Assembly (NCBI RefSeq): GCF_001552175.1
Contig: NZ_BCQR01000015.1
Coordinates: 1-64,000 of the forward strand
DNA length: 64,000 nt
Direction: 5' to 3'
Source of the DNA: Actinomadura kijaniata NBRC 14229
GTDB taxonomy: Bacteria > Actinomycetota > Actinomycetes > Streptosporangiales > Streptosporangiaceae
Shown here: positions 35,369-44,806 of the stretch, piece after piece
Layout of the letters: the number at the start of each line of letters is the position of its first letter
How positions within the stretch are numbered: the stretch's first letter is position 1
Notes under the pieces: generated by a model
Database searches by the model: none
What the model saw: the letters and a program-made list of their open reading frames with translations, nothing else
Told to the model about the DNA's origin: nothing
Position numbers and translations under genes: made by a program

Positions 35369-36304
35369 TCAGTCGGAGACGGTGAGGACGATCTTCCCGG
35401 CGGTGTGGCCGGCCTCGCCGATCTCGTGGGCCTTGGCCGCCTGTTCCAGCGGCAGGACGGTGTCGACGCGGGCGCGCAGCCGGCCCGATCCGGCGAGGGA
35501 GGCGATCTCCCGCATCCCCGCCCGGTCGGCTTCGGTGATCATGAAGATGGAGCGGAGCCCGAGTGCTCGGGCCTCGTCCGCCAGGCGCGCCTCGGCGGGA
35601 GAGGCGAGCGAGACGACGACGCCGCCCGGGCGCAGGGTCCGGAGGGAACGGGGCCCGTAGTCGCCGCCGATGGTGTCGATCACGACGTCGATGGCGCGGG
35701 CGGCGGTGACGAAGTCGGTGCGGGTGTAGTCGATGACCTCGTCGGCGCCCAGACCTCTCACGAAGTCGTGGTTGACGGTGCGAGCGGTGCCGACGACATA
35801 CGCGCCGCGCGCCTTGGCGATCTGGACGGCCAGGTGTCCGACGCCGCCCGCCGCGGCATGGACCAGCACGCGCTGGCCGGGACGGACGTCGGCCGTGTCG
35901 ACCAGCGCCTGCCACGCGGTGAGCGCGGCCAGGGGGAGGGCGGCGGCCTCCACGTGGGAGAGCCCGGCGGGCTTGGCGGCCAGGTGCCGCGCCGGGGAGG
36001 CCACGTACTCGGCGTAGGTCCCCGCGGGGGCCGGCTGGCGCGGCATGCCGAACACCTCGTCGCCGGGCTGGAACAGGGTCACACCCGGTCCGACGGCCTT
36101 GACCACGCCGGACACGTCCCAGCCCAGCCGGACGGGAGCGTCGCCCGCCAGCCCGCCGGTGGTCCGGTGCCACCAGTCGGTCGGGTTCACCCCGGCGGCA
36201 CGCACCCGGACGAGCACCTCGGCGGGGCCGGGCACCGGGCGCGGCACCTCAATGATCTTCAGGACGTCCGGTCCGCCGAACGAGTCCTGGCCGATGGCAC
36301 GCAT
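35369..36304 (-). CDS. MDR-family NADP-dependent oxidoreductase (quinone-reductase type)
   Basis: A 311-residue zinc-independent medium-chain dehydrogenase/reductase. The GroES-like N-terminus has VRAAGVNPTDWWHR and LGWDVSGVVKAVG. The Rossmann loop is VLVHAAAGGVGHLAVQIAKARGA. The C-terminus has EQAAKAHEIGEAGHTAGKIV. No zinc-ligand cysteines are present. It likely reduces a quinone or enone. The ATG at 36304 is better spaced from AAGGA than the ATG at 36310. It is second in the operon. Confidence 0.9.
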   Translation of the reverse strand: MRAIGQDSFGGPDVLKIIEVPRPVPGPAEVLVRVRAAGVNPTDWWHRTTGGLAGDAPVRLGWDVSGVVKAVGPGVTLFQPGDEVFGMPRQPAPAGTYAEYVASPARHLAAKPAGLSHVEAAALPLAALTAWQALVDTADVRPGQRVLVHAAAGGVGHLAVQIAKARGAYVVGTARTVNHDFVRGLGADEVIDYTRTDFVTAARAIDVVIDTIGGDYGPRSLRTLRPGGVVVSLASPAEARLADEARALGLRSIFMITEADRAGMREIASLAGSGRLRARVDTVLPLEQAAKAHEIGEAGHTAGKIVLTVSD

Positions 36305-36434
36305 GGTCATGTTCCTTGTCGTCGCACGCCGTCCGTCATGGTCCGGTCGTGTGGGGGGTGAACAGTTCAGGGGGTCCGCGCTCGGACCGGTGGGCCGGGA
36401 CGGCGAGACGTCGGTCCCGGGAGGGGAGGGGGAC

Positions 36435-36986
36435 TCACCCGCGGCCGGCGGGCCGGTAGTCCAGGACCACCGTTCCGGAACTGAAGGCCGCGGTCGTGGC
36501 GAGCCGCCACGAGGTCGGGTCGACGCCCTCGGGGAACAGGCGCTTGCCGCTGCCGACGACCACGGGATGCAGCCAGAGCCTCAGTTCGTCGAGGAGCCCC
36601 AGCTTGATCAGGGAGTTGACCAGGACGCCGCTGGCATAGAGAAGGATGTCGCCGGTGTGGCGCTCCCTGAGCTCGACGATCTCGGTGGCCAGATCGCCGC
36701 GCACGACGGTGGTGTTGTTCCACTCGGCGGTCTCCAGGGTGGTCGACACGACGTACTTGGGCATGGCGTTCATCCGGACGGCGAAGTCGCCGTCGGACTC
36801 CTCCATGTGCGGCCAGGTGGCGGCCATGCCCTCGTAGGTGACCCGGCCCAGCAGCAGCGCGTCACTGGCGAACAGCTGGCCGTGCGCGAACCTGGCGTGC
36901 TCGGCGCCGAAGTACGGCCCGGTCCAGGTCGGTTTCTCCATCACCCCGTCCAGGGACAGGTAGACGAGGGAAACGATCTTGCCCAT
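36435..36986 (-). CDS. Dihydrofolate-reductase/RibD C-terminal-family protein
   Basis: A 183-residue reductase-fold protein: KIVSLVYLSLDGVME at the start, LLLGRVTYEGMA, KYVVSTTLETAEWNNTTVV, DILLYASGVLVNSLIKLGL and HPVVVGSGKRLFP. This family is widespread in actinobacteria and often sits beside stress regulators; few members have a known substrate. It heads the four-gene operon and is divergent from the LysR gene. Confidence 0.9.
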   Translation of the reverse strand: MGKIVSLVYLSLDGVMEKPTWTGPYFGAEHARFAHGQLFASDALLLGRVTYEGMAATWPHMEESDGDFAVRMNAMPKYVVSTTLETAEWNNTTVVRGDLATEIVELRERHTGDILLYASGVLVNSLIKLGLLDELRLWLHPVVVGSGKRLFPEGVDPTSWRLATTAAFSSGTVVLDYRPAGRG

Positions 36987-37116
36987 GGAAGGTCCTCGGG
37001 TGGGGTCGGAGAACAGCAGGTGGTGCCGGCCTGTTCAGGCTCCAACGCGCCGGAAGCGCCGACAAGGTGACATAGTGCAACGGTCATTTAGGTGGATTTA
37101 ACGTGGGGAGGGCCAA
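36987..37116. promoter_or_regulatory. Divergent promoter region, redox operon / LysR
   Basis: The 130-base gap contains an AT-richer patch at about 37068-37102. It includes TAGTGCAACGGTCATTTA and TTAGGTGGATTTAA, each compatible with the loose T-N11-A pattern of LysR sites. LysR proteins usually bind such divergent gaps and activate the opposite operon. No single site can be fixed by eye. Confidence 0.3.
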
Positions 37117-38028
37117 GTGCTGGAGCGGCTTGAACTGGAGGCGTTCCTGACACTGGCCGAGGAGCTGCACTTCGGCCGCACGGCCGAACGACTGCACGTG
37201 ACCACCGCCCGGATCAGCCAGACCATCAAGAAGCTGGAACGGCAGATCGGAACGCCGCTGTTCGAACGCAGCAGCCGGCATGTCGGGCTCACCGAGGCCG
37301 GTCGGCGGCTGCACGACGACCTGCGCCCGGCCTACGACCAGATCGAGGCCGGACTCAAGAGGGCGACCAACGCCGCGCGCGGCGTCCGCGGTGTGCTCCG
37401 GGTCGGTTTCCTCGGCGCGGCCGCGGGCCAGCTCATGGTCCAGGCCGCCCAGCTGTTCGAGCGGCGGCATCCCGGCTGGCGGGCCCAGCCCAGGGAACTC
37501 CAGATCGTCGACGGCCTCCGGCGGCTGCGCGCGGGCGACGTCGACCTTCTGGTCGTGAGCCTGCCGCACGACGAACCCGACATGGTCACCGGGCCGGTCC
37601 TGTTCTCCGAGCCCCGGGTGCTGGGAGTGTCCTCCCGGCACCCGCTCGCCCGCCGCGACAGCGTTTCGCTGAAAGACCTCTCCGCGGTCAAGATGCTGCA
37701 GGTGGCCGAAGCGTTCCCCGACTACTGGCGCGCGGATCGCACACCCGACCTCACGCCCGACGGCGACCCCGTGGAGCCGGGTCCCCAGTTCGAAACGCTC
37801 CAGGAGGCCCTGGCCCTGATCGGCGCCGGTGAAGGCGCCTTCGTGATGGGCGCCCAGGTGTCGCGCTTCTACGCGCGTCCCGGCGTCGTCTATCTCCCGT
37901 TCAGCGACGCACCGCCTCTGGAGTGGGCGCCCACCTGGCTCGTCACCAACACCGAGCCCCAGATCCACACCTTCAACGAAGCCGCGCAGGACGTCGCCGC
38001 CCGGGTCTATCTCGCCATCCGCCACTGA
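37117..38028 (+). CDS. LysR-family transcriptional regulator
   Basis: A 303-residue regulator. The N-terminal winged helix is LELEAFLTLAEELHFGRTAE, then RLHVTTARISQTIKKLERQIG and TPLFERSSRHVGLTEAG. The effector domain starts near residue 92 with LRVGFLGAAAGQLM. It probably controls the divergent four-gene redox operon in response to a small ligand. It starts at GTG 37117 following GGGGAGGG. Confidence 0.92.
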   Translation: MLERLELEAFLTLAEELHFGRTAERLHVTTARISQTIKKLERQIGTPLFERSSRHVGLTEAGRRLHDDLRPAYDQIEAGLKRATNAARGVRGVLRVGFLGAAAGQLMVQAAQLFERRHPGWRAQPRELQIVDGLRRLRAGDVDLLVVSLPHDEPDMVTGPVLFSEPRVLGVSSRHPLARRDSVSLKDLSAVKMLQVAEAFPDYWRADRTPDLTPDGDPVEPGPQFETLQEALALIGAGEGAFVMGAQVSRFYARPGVVYLPFSDAPPLEWAPTWLVTNTEPQIHTFNEAAQDVAARVYLAIRH

Positions 38029-38437
38029 CACCGAACCCGCGCACGCCGACCGGACGACCTTCCCGCCCCCGGCGCAACCGATCGACCACCGACGGCCATC
38101 CAACGGGAACTCCCCCTCCATCCCCGACACGGCCAGGCCCGGCATAGGTCGTGCACACGGCGAGCAGCGCTGCGGGCCGACCCGCCGGGTCCTGGCGCTC
38201 GAAGGAAGGGACAACGCTCGCGAAGCGATCCACGACCCGACCCCCGGTCTTCCCGGTGCCGCGAGGAACGGGATCACGTTGTCTTCTCACGTTGACTCGT
38301 TGCGTCTGCGTGTTCAGGGAGCCGCGCTGGCTGGCGGAAGAAGCCCAGAGCTGTGGAGCGCCGTAGGAAGCCGCCGGGCGCGCCCTGCCGGTCTCGTGGG
38401 GCAGGCACCCGAGCGCCTCCACCGGCGGCCCTTCCAG

Positions 38438-38605
38438 CAGGAACACCAGCCGCGCCAGGTCATAGCCGACATCGGCCACGACCAGGACAGCAGCGGTGGC
38501 GACATCCTCTGGCGCGACGCCACCACCGGCGCCACGCAGGTCTGGTTCATGAACCGCGAACGCCTCACCGGCCGGGCCGACGTCCCAGCCGAAGGTGGGA
38601 CGCCG
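38438..38605 (+). pseudogene. Fragment of an FG-GAP/VCBS-repeat secreted protein
   Basis: The plus strand reads RQVIADIGHDQDSSGGDILW followed by RDATTGATQVWFMNRERLTG and RADVP. This is the usual blade of actinobacterial VCBS/FG-GAP proteins (…GDFNGDGxxDILWHxxxTGATQIWFM…), but the calcium loop is damaged (HDQDSSG), and neither a start nor further blades are present. It is probably a relic of a larger surface-protein gene. Confidence 0.5.
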
Positions 38606-38937
38606 ACCCGGGTGGGGGAGTACCGCAGAAGAGGCGGGCGGCTCGGGCGGTTGCGGGGCGAGGCGTACTGGTCGTTGCTCGTCCCTTTGAGGATGGTGCG
38701 GCGTCCCGGTCGCGTTTGGGCGGCCGGAAGGGCAGGGCCCGGAGAAGCCGGAGGGGCCGTTGAAACGGCTGGCTCGGGAGGCTGCGGACTCGGCGCGCTC
38801 GAAGTCGGCCGCGGTGGGATGGACGTTGCCAAAGAACGCCTGTACGTCGTCGGAGGAAAACAGCCGGATCACGGCTAGTACTCCAGCCGTAGATCGTTAT
38901 GTGCCCTCGTCTTGGGATTGTCCGCCGCTGGCGGAAA

Positions 38938-38952
38938 CTCAGATGATCTGAG
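38938..38952. promoter_or_regulatory. Perfect 15-bp palindrome upstream of a GNAT gene
   Basis: CTCAGAT-G-ATCTGAG ends 25 bases before the GTG at 38978. TAGGGT at 38966-38971 could be the -10 of a leaderless transcript, so the palindrome would overlap the -35 zone. The binding protein is unknown. Confidence 0.35.
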
Positions 38953-38977
38953 CCCACCATCCGGTTAGGGTCGGGCG

Positions 38978-39469
38978 GTGCCCGAGCTGAAGCGGCTGCA
39001 TGCCGGCCATGCCCCGGCGGTCCTGGCCTTCGAGCTGGAGAACCGCGCCTACTTCGCTGCCTCGGTCCCCGACCGCGGCGACGATTTCTTCGACAAGTTC
39101 ACCGACCGGTACGGCGCCCTGCTGGCCGAGCAGGAGGCCGGCATCTGCGCCTTCTACCTGCTGGTTGCCGAGGACGGTTCGGTTCTGGGCCGGTTCAACC
39201 TGTACGACCTGGAGAACGGCACTGCTGAGCTCGGTTACCGGGTCGCGCAGCACGTCGCCGGACGCGGCGTGGCGACCGAGACCGTCCGGGAGCTGTGCCG
39301 GCTGGCGGTGGCACGGCACGGGCTGCGCACCCTGCGGGCGGGCACCTCCCGCGAGAATGTCGCGTCCCAGAGGGTGCTGACCAAGGCTGGGTTCGTCCTG
39401 GTTGACCCGGCCGATCTCGGTGGTAAGTCAGACCTCTGGTATCAGCGCGACTTGGTACTGCGGCGGTAG
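38978..39469 (+). CDS. GNAT-family N-acetyltransferase (RimJ/RimL-like)
   Basis: A 163-residue acetyltransferase. It has the RimJ-type start MPELKRLHAGHAPAVLAFE, the acetyl-CoA loop region ELGYRVAQHVAGRGVATETV (Q/R-x-x-G-x-G/A equivalent HVAGRGVA) and NVASQRVLTKAGF at the C-terminal strand. The target may be an N-terminus, antibiotic or small molecule. It starts at GTG with no clear ribosome site, possibly leaderless. Confidence 0.88.
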   Translation: MPELKRLHAGHAPAVLAFELENRAYFAASVPDRGDDFFDKFTDRYGALLAEQEAGICAFYLLVAEDGSVLGRFNLYDLENGTAELGYRVAQHVAGRGVATETVRELCRLAVARHGLRTLRAGTSRENVASQRVLTKAGFVLVDPADLGGKSDLWYQRDLVLRR

Positions 39470-39530
39470 GCCGTGATCTTGCTGGTGGACCGGCTGCGGG
39501 AAGGCTGCGACCACCGGTGATCATCGGTGT

Positions 39531-40318
39531 GTGAAGACAAACGATCGTGCGGTGGGCGCAGGTCACAGCGTAGACCCTGTCCGCTGGCAGGAGGCGTTCA
39601 AGGTCCTGATGGGCCGGATAGCGGGCCGGTTCGCGCGGGTGGAGCCCCGGCGCCGGGTAAGAGACGTGGTGCTGGGGCTGCCGTCGGACCTGCCGCGCAA
39701 GAACTGCTGGTCGATCGCCGAGTTGGCCGGGGAGGCGAGTCCGGACGGCATGCGGCACCTGCTCGCCCGGGCCAGGTGGGATGCCGATCCGCGTGCGTGA
39801 TGACGTGCGTGAGTATGTGCTGGAGCATCTGGGCGACGAGGATGCGGTGCTGGTGGTCGACGAGACCGGGGACGTGAAGAAGGGCACGCACACCGTCGGT
39901 GTCCAGCGCCAGTACACCGGCACCGCCGGGGGGATCGAAAACGCGCAGGCCGCCGCGGGCGCGCGGCGGTGGACCGGGAGCTGTACATTCCGCGCTCATG
40001 GACGTGCGACCCGGGCCGCTGCCGGGCCGCGGGCCTGGCCGAGGACACCGCCCCGGACTGGAGGAGCACCAGGTCCGACGCTTCACCTCATGGTCCCGCT
40101 GGGTCACCCTGGCCATGCTCGCTCACGCCTTCCTCGCCGTCGTCCGCGCCGATGAACACGCCCGCCATCCCGCTCCGGACGGGCTGATCCCGCTCACCTG
40201 CAACGAGATCCAGCGACTGTTCACAGCATTCGTGCGGCCCATACGCGAGGCGGTCCACCGGCTCCGCTGGTCCGCCTGGCGACGCCGTCACCAAGCCCGA
40301 GCCCCAGGCCAGCCATGA
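39531..40318 (+). pseudogene. IS701-family transposase, frameshifted and internally deleted
   Basis: The N-terminal part reads [40 protein letters not shown] and [13 protein letters not shown] in one frame. [20 protein letters not shown], then [20 protein letters not shown] and [12 protein letters not shown] follow in a second frame, and [14 protein letters not shown] in the first frame again. The C-terminal [36 protein letters not shown] and RLRWSAWRRRHQA are in a third frame. The order matches IS701-type transposases of actinomycetes, but about 200 residues between these parts (including later catalytic residues) are missing. At least three frame changes occur, so it is inactive. Confidence 0.85.
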
Positions 40319-40372
40319 CCACCGACAAGCCGCGAATCAGACCTGAAGACCACGACCTACGGCTGGAGTACC

Positions 40373-42163
40373 TCATTTCCTCCACCACGGTTTCGTGACC
40401 GTCCGGACGGCGTTGGTCCCGCAGTGGATCTCGCCGCCCATGGAGTGGTGGGTGGTGTAGTCGTCGATGTGGTCCACTTCCATCCCCACCTTGCGGTAGG
40501 CGCGCTCGATCGCGTCTTGGAAGACGTCACGGCCACCCACGACCGGTCCCCACTGGCGCGGGGCGAGATAACGCCGCCGGTCGAGCACGATTCCGTTGAC
40601 CGCATCCGGAAGATAGGCCACGAACGAGCCCTGCGGCTTGAGAGCGCCGGTTACCGGCGCGTCCTGGTCCGGCGGCACTTTTCCGGGTCTGGTCCGATCG
40701 AACTTGTGGAACAGTGCCGGGACCGCGATCACCTCGTTCCGCCGCACGCCTGTCTCGTCCATGAGGATCTTCAGGTTCCGGTCGATGGCCGCCGCGACTT
40801 CGGTGTTGCCGTCCAGGAACCTGCGGTTTGCCAGCAGCCGACCGACCGTTGTCGCCGGGGCGTGCCGATGGCTGCTCGCCCGGACCCGGCCGTGTCCGGA
40901 ATCGTTGACGGCGCGCAGGAGATCGACACCGGCTCGTGGGTCGGCGACGGCGATGGTCCAGCCACGCGGGTTGTCGGCGGGCAGGAACTGGACGAACTCA
41001 TCGACGTGCGCGACGGCCAGCCAGGAGGTGTCCAGCTTGAGCGGCTCCTGGAGCCCCTGTGCGGTGAACAGGGTGAGCGCCTGCCGGTCGAAGCCGGCGC
41101 CCGGCCCGCCGTCACCGTAGATGATCCGGCCGACCGGGAACGACCGGCCGCGGTGCTCATGCGGCGGGATCACCTCAAGGTTTCCGAAGAAGTTGACCTG
41201 GTGGTAGCCCTTACCACCGCTCTGTACCGCCCCGAACCCGGGACCGCGTAGGTCGAACACCGCACGGCCGCCGGCTCTGGTGGGACGGGGCGACCGCACC
41301 GCGATCTCGATCGAACGGGTCGTGCCGCCCGGCCCCGGCATGGACACGTATCCGAACTCCACGATGTCCTGCGCCCAGTTGTCATCGGTGGACAGCGTCC
41401 TGACCGGGACGCCGCCGGTCCTGGCCGCCGCGGCGCGCAGGTCACGGACGAACCTCTGGTGATCGTCCCGTCCGGCGCTGCGCGGGACCAACAGCGTGCT
41501 GACGCGCTCGGTGTGGTTGTGCAGGATCAACGGCGCCACGGTCATCGGGACGCTGCTCGACGACGACCTGTCCCCGTCGGTCACCTGCGCCTCGACGGTG
41601 AACCGGCCGTCCCAGACCGCCCGGTCGCGGACGATGTCGCGCGCGTCGACGCCGAGTTCGACGCCGGACCGCAGGTCTTCCGCGCCGATCCGGGCACCGG
41701 GTTTCAGGTAGGTCCACGCCTGGCCGGTCCTGCGGAACAGGCGGATCCGTCCCATCGGATCGCCGTGCACCGTGACAGCGGCCCTCGCCTGGCCGGACGC
41801 CCTCGCCAACGGAAGGATCTTCACCGGAGCAAGATTCTGCGGCGCGTGGGCGATATCGTCCGAGGCGTCATGACACCCCTCCAGCTCGTTGCCGCTGACC
41901 ACCCTGCGTGAGTCCGGGCACCGGCCGCCGGTCACACCGATGTTCGGCAGGACCAGCGCACCCCCGTGCGTCGCAACGGTTCGCCCGCTCTGTGGCGCGT
42001 GGTGGTCGTCGACAGATCCGTCCCGATCGACATCGGCGACAATCCGGACCCCGTCCCCAGAGCCCCGGAAGGCGAGGATGATGGTCCCCATCCCACCCGT
42101 CACCGCGACGGCGACGGAGGCAGCCATGATCATCTTTCGCCTGTCGCGACGTGTTCGAGGCAT
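40373..42163 (-). CDS. Secreted protein-arginine deiminase (PAD family)
   Basis: A 596-residue enzyme converting protein arginine to citrulline. An N-terminal signal (RRDRRK then a hydrophobic run near residues 10-30) points to export. Asp-rich ADVDRDGSVDD resembles a calcium site. The catalytic domain shows the PAD4-like residues: D266 in DNWAQDIVEFGYV, H386 and D388 in AHVDEFVQFLP, and the nucleophile C581 in GGEIHCGTNAVR. All four equivalents of the human active site are thus present. The gene is intact between a dead transposase and a dead MFS gene. The ATG at 42163 is chosen because it directly precedes the signal peptide. Confidence 0.9.
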   Translation of the reverse strand: MPRTRRDRRKMIMAASVAVAVTGGMGTIILAFRGSGDGVRIVADVDRDGSVDDHHAPQSGRTVATHGGALVLPNIGVTGGRCPDSRRVVSGNELEGCHDASDDIAHAPQNLAPVKILPLARASGQARAAVTVHGDPMGRIRLFRRTGQAWTYLKPGARIGAEDLRSGVELGVDARDIVRDRAVWDGRFTVEAQVTDGDRSSSSSVPMTVAPLILHNHTERVSTLLVPRSAGRDDHQRFVRDLRAAAARTGGVPVRTLSTDDNWAQDIVEFGYVSMPGPGGTTRSIEIAVRSPRPTRAGGRAVFDLRGPGFGAVQSGGKGYHQVNFFGNLEVIPPHEHRGRSFPVGRIIYGDGGPGAGFDRQALTLFTAQGLQEPLKLDTSWLAVAHVDEFVQFLPADNPRGWTIAVADPRAGVDLLRAVNDSGHGRVRASSHRHAPATTVGRLLANRRFLDGNTEVAAAIDRNLKILMDETGVRRNEVIAVPALFHKFDRTRPGKVPPDQDAPVTGALKPQGSFVAYLPDAVNGIVLDRRRYLAPRQWGPVVGGRDVFQDAIERAYRKVGMEVDHIDDYTTHHSMGGEIHCGTNAVRTVTKPWWRK

Positions 42164-42439
42164 GCATCCGAAGTTATTGCAGGTCAACCGGCGTGACACC
42201 GGACCGGTCGGTGACTTCTGAGTCGCCAACCGGCTAACTCCCGGCCGAATGACGGGGGAGGCGCTCACCAACCCGCGCGCCCGCTCACAAGACGCGATCA
42301 GCCCCGAAGCTTTGCGGCGGACGGGCGTTCTTTGTCAGAGAAGCGGACAGCCTCTGTGGGGCGGCGTAGTGGTGGGGGTGGCACAGTGTCTGACGTCCCC
42401 ATATCTAACCTGGGCCATTGCGGTGGGCGTTGCCGGGCT

Positions 42440-43603
42440 CACCCTGGAACGCCGTCGCCGAGCTCGTCGCGAGTGCCGTGACCTTCGGGTGGTCGGCGGG
42501 TCTGGGGGTGCGCAGACCGCCGTCCCCAGCAGCACCACGACCACCGGGACGATGAGCGCGGCGCGGTAGGCGTCCGGTGAGCCGTCGGTGCCGGCCGCGG
42601 CAATGCCGTACACCGCGGTCACCGCGGAGATCCCGACCGCCGCGCCGAACTGGGTGAAGGTGGACAGCAGTCCGTCGGCCAGGCCCTGCTCGCGGGAGGC
42701 CATGCTGTCGGTGGCCGCGATGGTGAGCGGACCGTAGGCCAGGGCGAAGGCGACGCCCGTGATGGTCAGGCGGGGGAACATCGCCGCATAGGACCAGCCG
42801 CCCTGGACCGGCAGGAACGGCCCGTAGGCCACCACCGCCAGCAGGAAGCCACCGAAGATCACCCGACCGGTGCCGTAGCGGCGCACCAGGTAGGGGCGCC
42901 AGCACCGCGTCGCAGCCCATCACGATCAACGCGACCGCGGTCCGCAGGGCCGACCAGTCGCGTAGCTCCTGTAGGTAGAGCGTGACGATGAACTGGAACC
43001 CGAAGAACGCGCCCAAGAACAGCAGCGCACAGGTCGGCCCGCACCATCGCGGTCCGGCGGAAGATATCCAGCGGCGCCTTGTCGCGCCGTTCGACCATGA
43101 TGAACACCGCCACCAGCGCCAGCCCGGCGGCCAGCGCGCCGACGGGCAGACCCAGCCCGTGGCCGCGGTGCTCAAGCCGGACGATGCCGTAGGCGAACAG
43201 CAGCATCGCGGCGGCGGTCCTGGGGCGGCACCAGCCTGAGCGCCGCGAGCAGGATGGCGCCGCCACGCCGGTGCCGAACCGTGCCACCACGAGCGTCCAG
43301 CCGTTGACCGCCTGCCCAGCAGATCGGCGGCGCGGCCGCCGAGCAGGGTGAAACCGGCGTAGCCGAGCACATACCCGCTCATCACCCACGCCGCGGTGCC
43401 GGTGGTCGGACCGAGGTCGGCGCGGATGGTGGGAACGGCAACGACCAGCATCGCGACGTCGCCGCCCTCAAGGAAGGTCGTGCCGCACAGGACCAGCAAC
43501 AGGGCCCAGCCTCGCCCGCTCTCACCGGCCGCGGGGACCCCTTGGTCACCGCCGGTTCATCGGCGACGAGTGCGATCCATCCCGCAGACCCCATGATCGC
43601 CAT
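42440..43603 (-). pseudogene. MFS drug transporter, multiply frameshifted
   Basis: In successive frames the minus strand encodes LCGTTFLEGGDVAMLVVAVP, TIRADLGPTTGTAAWVMSGY and VLGYAGFTLLGGRAADLLGR. After that come NGWTLVVARFGTGVAA, LLFAYGIVRLEHRGHGLGLP, FLGAFFGFQFIVTLYLQELR and finally GPLTIAATDSMASREQGLAD. Together these are a 14-helix DHA2-type efflux protein. At least four frame changes are needed to read it, so it cannot be functional. If sequence error were the cause, several errors would have to cluster in this one gene. Confidence 0.8.
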
Positions 43604-43812
43604 GGCCCCGACCGTACCGAGCAGCCGGAAACCGAGCCATACCTTCTATCCGCACCCGCAGGGATCGACGACAGCCCCTCAGCTCAACGAGGACATCGCG
43701 AAGCCTGCCGAGGTCGGCATGGGGAGCCGAGCGGGCCCGGGGATTCGGAACACGTGGGGAACGCCGCACGTCGACGTCAGTATCACAGAACCTCATGACG
43801 GGTGGGCGCCGG

Positions 43813-44541
43813 TTAGCGGTCCTGGGATCGGACGATCTTGACGCCGAAGTGGGTGCCCATGCCGCCGAGGGCGAGGCCGATGGCGGTATGCAGGTGGGCG
43901 TACATCTCCTGGGCGCGGGCGTTCCCCAGGCCGCCGAGATCGATGACGTCGCTCCAGCCGTACTCGTGGAGCAGGCCGATGGCGGTCTGTTTGGCGCCGT
44001 GGTGGTCGCCGGAGACGAACATGGTGTGGTCACCGCCGCCGATGTGTCCGGGATCGATGACGGTCTCCTGCTCCTGGGTGCAGAAGGTCTTGACCACCTT
44101 GGTGCCTGGAAGAGCGCGCTGGATCTGTTCGGCCAGGCTGTCGGAGTCGACCGGGTTCAGGCCGGGCATCTCGCCTCATGGCATCTGCCACGGGTGGGCG
44201 TGTCCGGGGTCGTAGACATACGGGATGGCATAGTCGAGCAGAACTTTGCCGTCCAGCTCCGCCCCGAGTGAGCCGAGGGTCTTGAGGGCGTTGGCGCCGT
44301 CGATGCCGTTGATGACCACCTCGCCGGCTTCGGCGGCCGGGCCGAACGGCAGCACTGGCAGATCGGGGTGGTCGGCATGCCAGTCCCTGAACGGCGGGGT
44401 GCCCATGATCGGGTCGGCCTAGGTGCGAGCCAGGGTGACCGAAGGGTCGCGGGTGCCGATGGTGACCTGGTGGCCCAGCTCAGCCAGGCGGGCAGCGTGG
44501 CAGCGGCCCCCGGCGCCGGTGCCGAGTACTGCGATCCTCAT
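43813..44541 (-). pseudogene. NADPH-dependent F420 reductase-like gene with two in-frame stops
   Basis: One continuous 243-codon frame begins MRIAVLGTGAGGRCHAARLA (Rossmann loop) and continues ELGHQVTIGTRDPSVTLAR. It meets TAG at 44419-44421, resumes GTPPFRDWHADHPDLPVLPF and NGIDGANALKTLGSLGAELD, and meets TGA at 44176-44178. It then runs on through NPVDSDSLAEQIQRALPGTK, VVKTF, GGGDHTMFVSGDHHGAKQTA and GWSDVIDLGGLGNARAQEMY to 43813. The order matches F420:NADP oxidoreductase-type proteins over the full length. Only point nonsense changes break it, suggesting recent inactivation. Confidence 0.8.
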
Positions 44542-44738
44542 GGGCTACTCCTCAGATGGGCGGAGGCGCCACGAGTGCCGGCGCCCGGCGTTGCCGCTCC
44601 CGGGGCAGTCGTACCCCGCACGCCTTCGTGACCGGCTCAACGCGGGTTCAAGAGTGAGTCGGGCTGAACAGAAGGCACTGGTACGCCGCTATGCCCTCGG
44701 CGCCAGGTCGACCCTCGTGGCCGTCGCAGCCCGGTCCA

Positions 44739-44806
44739 TCGGCGGGCGGGGAATTCTTGGTGACCGCTGTCATGGCCGCGTGGGAACCATGCCCTGCGGA
44801 TACCTC
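44739..44806. repeat. 68-bp dispersed repeat, copy 1
   Basis: This segment, containing GGGAATTCTTGGTGACCGCT, recurs at 52473-52540 with only four mismatches in 68 bases. Neither copy lies in an intact gene. At the second copy it begins where a transposase homology ends, so it is probably the end of, or a scar from, a mobile element. Confidence 0.7.

Larger units (their letters stand above)
38029..38977. other. Gene-poor decayed stretch
   Basis: About 950 bases with no complete gene. One segment (38438-38605) is the remnant of an FG-GAP/VCBS-type repeat protein, listed separately. A short perfect hairpin (TCCGCC-GCT-GGCGGA, 38921-38935) and a palindrome (38938-38952) precede the GNAT gene. 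The rest reads as shadows on both strands. Confidence 0.45.

Noticed and set aside
37973..38872. Minus-strand frame after LysR starting MIRLFSSDDVQAFF
   Set aside because: The first 30 residues look plausible, but the remainder is Pro/Gly/Arg-rich and antisense to the VCBS relic and the LysR 3' end. No ribosome site or family match was seen.
44176..44421. Programmed stop-codon readthrough or selenocysteine in the F420 reductase-like gene
   Set aside because: One stop is TAG and the other TGA, no SECIS-like or readthrough context is evident, and the neighbouring genes are also broken. Pseudogenisation is simpler.
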